DNA of 64,000 bases from assembly GCF_002234675.1 (NCBI RefSeq), contig NC_019859.2, positions 6,913,240 to 6,977,239 on the forward strand, in the 5' to 3' direction. Positions 37,496 through 47,894 of the stretch are shown here, piece after piece. Under the pieces are notes generated by a model. It had not been told where the DNA came from. It saw only the letters and a list, made by a program, of their open reading frames with translations, and searched no databases. The position numbers and the translations under genes were made by a program. This stretch comes from Oryzias latipes (taxonomy: Eukaryota; Chordata; Actinopteri; Beloniformes; Adrianichthyidae). Within the stretch, counting starts at the first letter, position 1. The number at the start of each line of letters is the position of its first letter.

Positions 37496-37935
37496 TGCTA
37501 TGTTCACACCAAATGAGATTTGCGGGTGAAATTCACGTCAGCTGCTTCTATATGGACACGCGGCGAATTCACTGCTTGCTATTTGTCCGAAAATATGTTT
37601 ACAAACCTGACACTCCAGACAGGTGTGGGAGGGGCTTCCGCTGAATGTGTTTAAGCCTGATCACTACATGGAGCAGTGTCTGTGTAGATCTCAATGCACA
37701 GAAGACGCAGAGGATTTTGAGAGATCAGCTTTATTTATTTTTAAAAAGCTGTACAAAAGCATCAGTAATCATGTCTTCACGTCTGGATTCATGAGATCAT
37801 TCACAGACTCTCCCAGTATGGTAAGCTTCACCATCAGGAGCTGCATCTGAATGATGACTGCTTTCAGCTGTGCTTCCATCTGTTTGTGACCCAGTTTGAC
37901 GACTTGCTAGTCAAAGGACGGAAAAAATTAAAAGG
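37496..37935 (+). mobile_element. PIF/Harbinger transposon fragment
   Basis: The left part 'ctatgttcacaccaaa ... gcggcgaattcactgc' resembles the terminal region of fish Harbinger elements, and the right part encodes a piece of their transposase (37781-37909). The middle and the 3' half are missing or unrecognisable. No target duplication identified. Confidence 0.6.
37781..37909 (+). pseudogene. Harbinger (HARBI1-like) transposase fragment
   Basis: Forty-three codons read through without a stop in one frame: VWIHEIIHRLSQYGKLHH then QELHLNDDCFQLCFHLF and VTQFDDLL. This corresponds to the N-terminal part of Harbinger nucleases, which typically read '(Y)HxLvqELrlddxrFqryFRMsxxqFdxLL'. The DDE domain is absent, and no partner Myb-like gene is seen, so it is a relic. 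Confidence 0.7.
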
Positions 37936-37939
37936 AGGA

Positions 37940-40900
37940 TCAAATTAGAGCCCGTTTACATGATAAGTACAAAGCCACATAGGCTTGGTCTGACAAGGTG
38001 ACGAACCAGAGTACTCTATGTGACTTTAATGCAATTTTTCATCAAATGGACTATATTCTAATTGAGTTTTTTGGTTATTTTCTTCCTCATCAAGGTCAAC
38101 CCCCTTACGGGTTCACGTGACCAAGGTTAAAATAAGAAACCAACAAGACGCAAAGCAGTGAAGATCAGCTGAAATCATAAACATAAGAAAAAGAAGAAAA
38201 ATAAACTGCCCAGTTTCTTTTAAAAGCCAGTACAGACAGGCAGCAGGTGACAACTGATGAAGAACAGGGAAATCCAAAACACTGGTCCTACCGAATGAGT
38301 TCAATTCTTTTGCTTTCTTTTGAATTTGAGAGATGTTGTGCCATCCAATCTCCATATCCCAAAGGGAGCTTAGCAGGTTGATTCTGAGAGTGACTTTAAG
38401 AGCAGGTGGTTTTGTGAGTCATCTGCATAAAAAATGAATGGATGATATTCAGAACGTGACAGTAAATACAAAAATAATTGACAGGTGAGAACCATTGGTT
38501 TAATCACTGCTGCATCACAGTTCTTCGTGTGAATTGTTATGGTTGATGGTGCTTCTCAAGGCTGTTTGATGGTTCATTGTATATCTTCTTCAATATGTCA
38601 CTTGTCTCAAAAGAAGCAAAACTATAGATTCTGTGGGATAAGGAATGCACGAAGACATCATCAGTTGTCAAAGAAGTTAAGATCACAAAGTCATCACATT
38701 CAAAATTATGAAAAGTACGAGGAAAATTGATTATGACTGAGCTAAAAAGCATTTTCTCAAGGGAACATGTAGAACAACCAATGTAAATGGAGATTTTTTA
38801 GTGCCATCTCCACTGATTATGTTTCTCTTAAACAAGAATAGGAAAAACGTTTCGAACTATCTGGACACATAAACACCAACAACAAAAGCATTTACTTTCT
38901 CCTGTTCTGTCTGTGATTATGTTGGAGGTAAAACCATCACTTTCCCAGGTTCTGTTGGGCAAAGGTTCGGTACACCCTGGGCAGGTTGTCAGTCCATTGC
39001 AGGGCTGTTGAAAAATGTCCAGTTTTTGTTTTTTGAAAGAGAGGATAAAGACCAACTTCCTTAACTACTGCTTAACTACTTTAATTCCAAAACCATTCTT
39101 TAATTTAAGACCATTCTTTGAAAAAAGTGGTTAATGGTCACCAGTTTTTTGCCTCACAATCCACCATGCCAAACAACTTAAGTTCCTCCTCGACTAAAAT
39201 ATACTGAGACACTGTCAAGTTTTATGTCCAAATCCCCTTATTTTAAAAAAAGACGTTTAATATGGTGATGCATGACTTTATTAAGCATTTTCTTCAGAAA
39301 TGTGGCTTTGGTGATCATTTTTGTTCCCTTTTGACACGCAGTACAAAAATAAATATAACTATTATTTACTACATACTAATATTTCAATATTTGTGATTTC
39401 TCATCAAATGTTGCACTTCAACTACAGCATTACTATCTTCTATCAACTTTATGTATAAAGTTCCATGTAGTGTATGTTGCTTGACTTTTGCATTATGTAA
39501 ACCTCTGCATTTCTTGTGACACAAAAATGCAATAAGGTATTAATAAAAAATGTAAAACCTGCATACTTTAGCAAATACGCCCCAACTAGACCACCTGTAG
39601 TTCTGGCGTCAGCAGCTCATAAGAAATTGGTGTGAAGTTGTTTTTGCCCGCATTGCATCAGCGTTGGATGAATCTTCTGCTTGGGAGGAAGTCTGCTGGT
39701 CCTCTCTTTCCTTTTCACCTTCCTTTTAAGTTTTAATGAGTTAAATAATCAGCTATCCAACAGAGGATATTAATTGTTCTAATTAGTTTAAAAATGTTAC
39801 CACTTGTCTATACAGCAAATTCCATACATATAATTAAACAGTCATGGTGTTCCTTTGTCTTATTTTACATGTTCTATTCATGTCACGAGCATTACTCTAA
39901 ATTAGAGTTATGAATTCCTTCATAATTTTTTACAATACATATTTTTCTGATTTTTATTTTCTATATGAATTAAATTTAACTCTGACTCTCAACTATAATC
40001 TACGGACTTGAATGTGAGGATTTGTTGGATGAAATTTGTTGTTATGATTACACAGATGTACCAACATCAGCAGCCAGGTGAACAGATGAAATGTAAAAGC
40101 GTCCAATCAGATGAGAAAATAAAAGACCTCCAAATTTGAACAGACAAAAACACAAGAAGAAAAAATACAGCTTGTTTAAATACATTCAAAGCTAAATAGA
40201 TTAAACAGATTTTAAAGACCACTAGTTTAAAAAATGCGGAGAAATGGAACCCTTTTACCTGAAAACTTGATGGAGCAGCTGTGCACATTGAACACATCTG
40301 TGGAGGAAATGACCATTTTCATGATAAAGGTGGAAGAATTTTGATTGCATGTGTGCAGGTTGCATTGCTTTAAAATAAACATTATTGCTCCATCAGGTTT
40401 TCAGGTTAAAAAAAATTAATACTTTTTTTTCTTTACATTTTCAGTTTTTCAGGATACATGCACCACTTAAAAAACTAAAACCCATTTGGTTCTTGATGTC
40501 TCTTCAGAGCCAAATTAAGTTGTTTTTAAAATCGTATCTGGATCTTTACCTTCTGCTTTGAATGTACAAGTTCTCTCAAAAGCAGAGCAGCAAAAAAGTG
40601 TATTCATCATGATTAATTTTTGTTCCCTAAAGTTTCAGCAGACCCATTGTGTTTTACATCAATTAACAAGAGATCATAGGTCACAGAATTGCATCTTTCG
40701 AGATCCCCTGCTCTCCATGTTTTTGCTTATAGGAGCAACAAGGTAACCAGAGCCCCATTGTGGTTTGTAAAAAGGAACAGCTTTTTTAGAAGGTGCATAT
40801 AAGCAAATGAATCATGCAGAGTTTAGCCATTAAAGTAAACAAATCGGAGAGTTGAGCTCCAGCTGCACCAAGAGAATCTCACCAGATTTTTCTTTTTTTT

Positions 40901-42296
40901 TCCTCACACTGTTTTCCTCTGAAGGTCAAAGCCACTCTGCAACATCCGGTACAGGCAAGAAAATGAGACTCATTAATAATGATCATTGCTGCATTCTGCT
41001 GATGTTCCTGAGCTGCAGATATTAATATTTCAACCCAAATGGAAAAGCTTTTTTAAGCAGACACTCATTTGATTCCCAAAATGGAAAAGTACTGACCTTT
41101 TCCTCTCATCCATACCTGGTTGTTCCAACTTTTTCCCCAGCCCCCCCCCCCTTTTTTTTTTTACAGTTAGACTGTAGGCTCAAAGTGAGCGCAGGACGCC
41201 GCTGTGACAGCCCGCCGCTCCGCTCCCATTCTTCAGCTTGATGAATAGAAACTAATGGCTTATCTGTGGAGGAAAGAAACCTGGTGAATACGCAGCAGGT
41301 GGATTGAGTTTCCTCTATGAATGTCAGCAGCACAGCTGATTATGTGTTCAATCACCAAGCGCTTTATGGAAGAGTCATTTCACCCTTGCAGGATACTGAA
41401 ATGGAGGAGATTTCAAGGAAGGCAGAAGAATCTGAATGCTGCCAGAGAGAGCTGCCTTTGTGCAGGAAATATGCACATTTCCCAAACCAAATGAATGAAG
41501 TCACTGTGTAGTAAAATGGCTCTTTCAACAGACAGAGAAATCCCCTTCTCTCCTTCTGTTTTGCATCCACAGTTGCAGCGGCAAAGATCTGCTTCGCCTC
41601 ATCAGGTTCACCGCAAGAAAACATTAATTTCCTGGTTTTATTTCTAGAGAATTAAGTTCTCTGAGGATTCAGATTCAGCTCACAAAAAGAGATTGGTGTG
41701 TGGTGGCTTTCCTGATGAGTAATATAGACACGGCATCGTGGATACCAAAGTACCACCACCAAGATGACTTGTCTGCTCTGTATGGGATGGCAGCATTACT
41801 GAGCAGAGATGCAGCACTGCCAAAAACTTTGCAGTCTCAACTTTACATAGATTATCCCACTACTGCATACATGACAATGGCGAGCAGAGTCTGCAGTCAA
41901 TTTAGGACACTGCTTGAGATGTAATTCTGAGAGCAGAAACCAAATTCAAAGTATCCAGTGTTCCATCTCCTGCTTTTGATTTCGGCCGCTGTTTGAATCT
42001 GGAAACTTCTCTACGGATGGACAGTTTTTCAATTAACAGCAGTCTGGGAGACAAACCAGCCAAAGCATGTTGGAAGCTGAAAGGAGCTCGGCTCAAATGT
42101 TAAGGCCCTCTTCAGGAGCCCACGGCAAACTGACCCGAGCCTGCTCCCTTCTGCAAATGAATAAAAATGAGAGAACTTACTGATCTCCCGTGACTCCTCA
42201 TGTGAGCTGAACACAATGAAAACTAGAGAAATTGCATTTACTGCGAAAGAGCGTAACATGTGAACACCCTGGTTATTTAATAACTCTAGAATGGTT
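37940..42296. other. No gene seen; one repeat scrap
   Basis: 38964-39008 is a 45-bp scrap of the teleost repeat ('tacaccctgggcaggttgtc'). Around 40965-41040 the DNA is TAAT-rich and looks unlike a repeat, so it is worth a conservation check. A 10-base C run next to an 11-base T run is at about 41142-41162. Confidence 0.5.
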
Positions 42297-42615
42297 AAAG
42301 ACCCACTCCGATGAAAATCAGGTTATTGGAGTTTTTCACATGTTCTCATGGCATTTTTCTGATGATGGAATGTAGGAAGAAAATTAAGTTTAAAATTGCA
42401 TTTGTTTATTCAAATTGTTCAACCAAACCCTATGGGGGAGGGCAACCGGAAACTTAAAAAAAAAGCACAATCATAACTAAAAGACGACTATAAGACAAAA
42501 ACGCTCTGATCGTTTTTGCCATGATATGATGCAGATTCTGAATGACCCAAGTGCTGGAACCCGGAAAGAGACTCGGACAAAAGGTAAGTTTTAGATGATT
42601 TAATTTGGCTGGAGG

Positions 42616-43433
42616 TAGGGATGGCCCGTTTGACACGGCGCTTCGGTGCGCGGTTCACCTTCATGAAACAGTGTTTCGGCACAATGTGTCATGTGTGCGC
42701 GTGTCAACTAGCGCAGATCACGTGGTGGATGACGTATGCCGCGCCAAATGCATCGTTTGGTCGAACCACGCTTCAGGTGTCACTTGTGTTTTGAACAGTT
42801 GGGCGCGCTATTCTTTAGAAATGCAAAATGAATCCTGAACGTTTCCCGACCAGTTCCATTGTTTCCCCGAAATTGAAATCAGCATCAGTTCATTGCACTT
42901 TACCATGGCTCCTATTAAAAACGTTCTGTGGCTCAGGATTATTTCAACTCGGTTTTTCCTAATAAAACACATAACGAACGTTGTGTATCAAAATATAAAA
43001 TAAAAACACTGCAATGAATTTTTTATGGCAGGCAATTGTTTTGTGATTAGAGATAGCTCAGTGGAATAGCCAATGGCTTAAGCGTCCAGAGGTCCTAGGA
43101 TCAAGTCTGGCACTATACATTTTCTTTTTGCGTGTATTTTTTTCTTCATGTGACATGCATTTTGCTGTGTCAAGCACTTCTCACAGAAAGCGTCACGTGT
43201 TGTTATTTTTAATCATCATTAACAAAATTTTTCTGTTTTACGTTTTTTCATCATTATTTCCACATTGAAGTGTTACAAGGAGTTTTGTTGAAACATATGT
43301 CGATAGACATGCAGTCCGCCACCAGATGCCGCTGTTCTGTGTGGTTTCGAAGCCCTGAATGGGTGGTTAATTTTTCCCGGCACACTTGCATGAACCCCAA
43401 TGAGGCCACATGGGGCTTCTATTCCCATCCCTA
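42616..43433. mobile_element. hAT-like 818-bp TIR element with 22-bp flanking direct repeats
   Basis: Ends TAGGGATGG and its complement CCATCCCTA. The terminus TAGGGATGGGAAT (read from the right) is shared with common fish hAT-type repeats. The flanks 42594-42615 and 43434-43455 are the same 22-bp sequence (starting GATGATTTAATTTGGCTG) with one mismatch and abut the ends exactly. hAT elements normally make 8-bp duplications, so this is atypical. No transposase is encoded. The left part is CpG-containing, unlike its surroundings. Confidence 0.6.
43050..43121 (+). repeat. tRNA-like segment inside the TIR element
   Basis: Has an A-box-like TAGCTCAGTGG and, about 40 bp on, a B-box-like GGATCAAGTCT. 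The T-stem does not pair properly, so it is not a functional tRNA gene; a SINE head or tRNA relic is likelier. Confidence 0.4.
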
Positions 43434-44219
43434 GATGATTTAATTTGGCTGAAGGTGAGTGTTGGCGTCTTTCCAGAATGTGGAGCATCAGCTGGCTGGA
43501 GGAGTCTTGAAGAGGAGATCCAGGAGCGAAGCCCGAATGACCAGAGGACCGCGACCAGGTGAGTACCAGAGTGGGTATTTCCTGAGGCAGAGCGAGAGGA
43601 ATAATTAATAACATGAAACTTGCCAATAAACAGGAACGAGAATTGGCCAGACTAAGCACCATGGGAGGAACAACGAACTGGCGTCGACTGAAGATCCAAA
43701 GGCTCCTTAAGAAGGCTACAGCTGTGATGAGGTGAGTGGGAACAGCTGGTCGCGTCCAAGGCAGAGAAGGCGGGGGAGGGGGAGAGTAACTGACTTGTCA
43801 CCATGACAGTTTTAGCTATGTTAAAGCAGTTCTCAGTGGTCTTTAATTATGATTTTGCCGTTTTTAGCCAAAATCAAAAAACCTGAGTTGATTTTGAGGA
43901 CATAGTTTCTTCAGATGGTAGAAGTTTGCCTCTGAGTTGTGAATGGGACCTCCTGTGCAGACCTACTCCACTCCACTTCTCTACCTGCTGCTGAGAGCTT
44001 CAAGCAGGGAGCTTTATTTTCTATATCCCAAATAGGCTCTTTTTCAAAGGGTATTTTTTTCACATGCTCCTTATTCACAATGATTTAACTAAAAACCATA
44101 CTCAGAAATGCATTTTTGAGCTTAATTCTCCTGTTATATGTTCTCTGTCATCAGAAAAATCCCTCAAGAACATGTTAAAAACATCAAAAACACAGTTTTC
44201 ATCAGAGTGGGTCTATAAG

Positions 44220-45399
44220 AAATGTGTTAAGGACCAGTACAAGTGAGTTTGAGTTTTTTATATTGTTTAAAATTTGAAAGCCCTTTAAGCTGAAAGTCGA
44301 AGGTTTTAATAGCAAAAAACATTCTCAAGATTTTACATGCATTCTTGTGGTGTCATGCCAGACTTTTTTTTTTTTTATTGTTCTGATGCCTTCGCCTCTT
44401 GTGGTGGAGATTATATTAGCCAAGTTACTGTCATGTTTGGTTTGATTTATGCATGAGAAGTCAAAAAGTACAGAATCAGCACAGATTAAGCCGTTCACCT
44501 TTCATCCATGAACATTAGAAAACTCCTTCAAAACAGACAACAAATGCCCGGAAAACACAGAAACCTCTCTAGAGAGAGAGTGCTGGTGCTGATGGTGGAA
44601 ACATGCCCTGATCCGAATATACTTATCTTACTCTGCTGGGTTAAAGCTGTTATGATGAAAAACTGTGATTGATAAAAAGATCAACAGAGGAGAAAAAAAC
44701 ACATCAGTGTTACGCAAGGCTTGCACGCAAGGGAGGATTAAAGCATTCAAAGAGGCATTAATAATATAAAAAGGAGTTTGTCAAAAAGCACCGTCACCCA
44801 CAGATAAGAAACCTTGCTTTGAATCCCTGCAGAGTTTTTGTCTTGTGTGTGAGGGAGGGGTTTGTGTTTTCTTCATGTCCTGCAGTCCAAAGATGGGCAT
44901 TTGGACTAACTTTTTAATACAAATTAATTTTCCCAGCACTAAAAAATACTGTTTTTTTTAAATACACTAGACAACAGAGACTGGATTGAACACAAAAAAA
45001 TAATAACAGTAAAATCAACAGTCTGAAAGAGTTAAATATAGAACATTGACTTATAATTTCCCTAATGTTTTAAGTTTAAAAGATTAACGGTTTAGGCTCC
45101 AGGTCAAAAATTACCAAAGAAAGAAACATCTACATAGTTGAAAGTGGTCCTAAGTTTGGTCTTAATTTTCTTTTGTCTCGATATCGGATTCCTTTTTATT
45201 TCCATTTTGATTATATCAACCCTGCCCTCCAACTTTTTATCTGTTCCTCACAACCTTCTTCAGCATTGGACAGCAGCTCCTTCCCAGTGAATCAAAAACA
45301 TCCGATTTAGGGGTCAAACAGAGGAACCACGGAGAAATCTCTCCTCTTTTTCCTCTATTTCCATGCTGTCCAGCACAGATCAGTGAGTCCAGTTTTTAA
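44220..45399. other. No gene seen; noncoding
   Basis: No repeat family recognised and no domain-bearing ORF. A (GA)-type stretch occurs near 44570. Confidence 0.5.
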
Positions 45400-45712
45400 T
45401 TCCGGAGATGTTACCGGCGACACCTAAATAACGGACGCTCTTTGAATGTACCATTATTCTTTGACTGTTTAAGCAATCCAACGTGAATCCGCTGATTCTC
45501 ATTCTGATTCGGCTTTGCGCTGATATTTTCTCTGTGACCAACTCATCTGATTTATGTGGATTGCATAAGCACTTCACTGCTGTAAAGTGTTGCATATAAG
45601 GCTGATTTGCAATTGGAATTAGGCTGGAAATAGGTATTTTTGTCAATGGTTGAAGTTACGCCAGTCGAAAGAATGTCAATGCTGGAGCGTTTCAAGTTAA
45701 GGGGTTTGCAAA
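45400..45712 (-). mobile_element. MITE, reverse copy of the 53.7-kb family
   Basis: Reads 'gacacctaaataacggacgctcttt' at the left and, inverted at the right, an end related to 'agcattgacattcttt.gac'. These match the two ends of 53745-54060 in the opposite orientation. Imperfect inverted ends built on 'taactcttcaacc' make it a MITE-like element with no coding capacity. Confidence 0.5.
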
Positions 45713-45731
45713 TGCTGGTTGAACCAGTCGC

Positions 45732-46008
45732 CGGCTCAGTGGCCTTGTGGTAGAGTGTCTACCCTGAGACTGGAAGGTTGTGAGTGCAAATCCACAGTCG
45801 AGTCATACCAAAGATTTAAAAATGAGACCCAATGTCTCCCTGCTTGACACTCAGCGTTAAGGGGTTGGATTGGGGGGCTAAACCACCCAATGGTTCCCAA
45901 ATGCAGCTTTGACTGCAGCTTACTGCTCCCTGAGGCGATGGGTCAAATATGGAGACCATATTTCACACACCTAGGTGTGTGACAACTAATGGGACAATAA
46001 CTGAACTT
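45732..46008 (+). mobile_element. tRNA-derived SINE
   Basis: A tRNA-like head with an A box (TGGCCTTGTGG, 45740-45750) and a B-box region (GAGTGCAAATCC, 45782-45793) is followed by the fish SINE body: 'gagtcataccaaaga', 'atgtctccctgcttgacactcagc', 'ctgcagcttactgctccctg' and 'gatgggtcaaat', and the end 'cacacacctaggtgtgtgac'. It is RNA polymerase III-type and moved by a partner LINE. It is well preserved over its length; no clear target duplication was found. Confidence 0.85.
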
Positions 46009-47336
46009 AATTTGCTGCAGTGAAACAGACAGGAATTGGTAAATCTAAAATGTACGGTTTGCACTTTGCTTCTTTCTTGCAGAAGATGCAAATTAAAACT
46101 TATCTTTTTCCCATCTAAAATATGGCTGCACTTTTTAACTGGTGGTGAGAAGATTTTCATTCATTTTGAGGAGGAACATGTTCTTCCAGAGTCCTAGTTA
46201 AAGGTTTAGGCCTTGACTCTAGTATGCAAAATTATACATTTCGAAATAAATCTTGGCCAAGAACAAAGATTAGTGAATCCTTCCTCTTGTCATTTTTATT
46301 TATCCAGCATGAACCAGTGGTTTATTTTTTTTTTTTGTCTTTTAAGAACGGTAACTAACCTATGAGGACATCAGAATCATAGGATGTACAGGCTGTTCAA
46401 TCTTCAGTTTTCTTATTGTTATTAGATGAAATGATGATGCTTTTTATTTTCTAAAACTACTTTAGTTAAGTTCTCGAAGAAAACATGTGGGATTCTCAGG
46501 GAAAAATGTTGCTGTTTCAGTTGGAAAAAACATTCAACATCACTTTTAGAGTTTTCTTTAGGGGACATCATTATCTGACTTGAAAGGGAATTCGGTGGAT
46601 AACACATTTTTTTAAGAACCAAATTTCCCTGTGGTCACTTTAGTTAGTTTTGACAATTTGAAACCCTGAAAATCTGGATTATAAGTACTGTATAAGATAA
46701 CAAAGTAAGCTCTGAAGTATTTTCTTTGAAAAATCCTGAAAAGCCTCCGTTAATGCTGACTTTATCAAATTGTCTGCTGCCTGAGGAGCTATTTTGTTGA
46801 TCCCCATTTTGTCACACAACAGTCTTTTCTGTGATCTCTGAAGCACACCACCTTGTTGCGTATTCATAGTCTGCAGGGGAACACACAAATCAGACAGCTC
46901 GGGCCTGCATATTGCCTCCTGCAACATCCTCAAAAATCCATTCCAGCTATTGGCAGCTCATTGATTCTCTGTGAATGGATGGCGAGTCCAGACAGGAGGA
47001 GATGGTTCAGAACCAGGAGCCACTCACACACAGAAACACTCACCAGACAACTGGCTGATAAGTGTCTCGAAGCCATGCGAGCCCCTGTCCAATGCAACCC
47101 CATAAATCCAGTATAATATGTCTTAAAGCTCAGTGCCATCATGAGAAGGGGCACTATTCATCTGTGCTGACTACATGCAATGTGGTTGGGGTAATCAGTC
47201 ATTAAAAAAATGAGAGGGTAATTAAAAGGGGTCACTTTGTTCAATTGGTACGCATATAGCTCACGAAAGAGCTTCTAGAATCGAGGAAATAAGGGTTAAC
47301 TAAAGATGAGAGGATGATGCAAAAATAAGAGAAGGA
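46009..47336. other. No gene seen; noncoding
   Basis: Only short ORFs on both strands without domains. 46853-47154 has overlapping ORFs on both strands, which is not a coding signal. Confidence 0.5.
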
Positions 47337-47695
47337 AAGTTTAAAGTTTATTTAAAAAGCATCAACTTCAAAAGTGAAGTTGACTCAAAGCGCTGCACTG
47401 AGAGCAGATAGAGCTTTATTAATTATAATCATTGTAATTCAATACAGTCCACCTATCTCCAATAGAGCCAAATGATCTTAATTGCATGCTAATAGCCTAT
47501 ATTAGTAACAAACAAATCACATTGAAGGGTTTTTGTGCATGGTAAATCCTGCTCTGAGCAAGCAAAAGCCAACAGTGGAGAGGAAAAACTCCCTCTAAAA
47601 GAGACATCAGGAAGAAACTTCCGGCAGAATCAACTCAACGAGGGCGACCATCAGCGGTGACCGATTGGTGTCTGACAGGACAGGAAAGGGGATGT
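47337..47695 (+). repeat. Teleost interspersed repeat copy
   Basis: 'ctcaaagcgctgcac', 'gccaacagtggagaggaaaa', 'actccctctaaaa', 'aggaagaaacttccggcag' and 'gagggcgaccatc' are landmarks of an abundant fish repeat, probably the longer relative of the 10.6-kb insert. Its middle (47410-47540) is AT-rich and looks unrelated, as if interrupted. Confidence 0.7.
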
Positions 47696-47704
47696 CTGGG
47701 TTTT

Positions 47705-47890
47705 AAGTAATGCTTCGTTCACACCGGACAAGTGATGCACGTTCAGATTAATTTCTCCTCTATGATCGATGTTCAAAAGGTTGGGACTCCCTGAAATAAA
47801 GGAGACACTGTTCAAATATAATAACCAGAGTTCAACTTGGTTTAACATTCAACTCCCGTTTAATGGACGTGCGTTTTGTACACAGAACCC
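47705..47890 (+). repeat. Harbinger-like terminal fragment, tentative
   Basis: 'taatgcttcgttcacaccgg' resembles the ends of Harbinger elements. The later part (47820-47890, ACGTGCGTTTTGTACACAGA) resembles 2405-2480. No coding remnant. Confidence 0.4.
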
Positions 47891-47894
47891 AAAA

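Larger units (their letters stand above)
42300..44213. mobile_element. Composite nest: outer MITE split by another repeat and a TIR element
   Basis: The outer inverted ends are GACCCACTCCGATGAAAA at 42300 and, inverted, GACCCACTCTGATGAAAA ending at 44213. Inside lies a noncoding teleost repeat of about 1.3 kb (roughly 42525-43810, with 'aatgtggagcatcag', 'ggagatccaggagcgaagcc' and 'taactgacttgtcacc'), and inside that an 818-bp TIR element. The order of insertion is outer MITE, then repeat, then TIR element. Confidence 0.65.

Noticed and set aside
43050..43121. Functional tRNA gene
   Set aside because: The T-stem and acceptor stem do not pair; kept only as a tRNA-like repeat segment.
43273..43662. 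129-codon minus-strand ORF
   Set aside because: It spans the junction of the TIR element and its host repeat, so it is a chimera of transposon ends.
42300..44213. LTR retrotransposon or endogenous retrovirus
   Set aside because: The ends are inverted, not direct, repeats, and no gag, pol or primer-binding site is visible.
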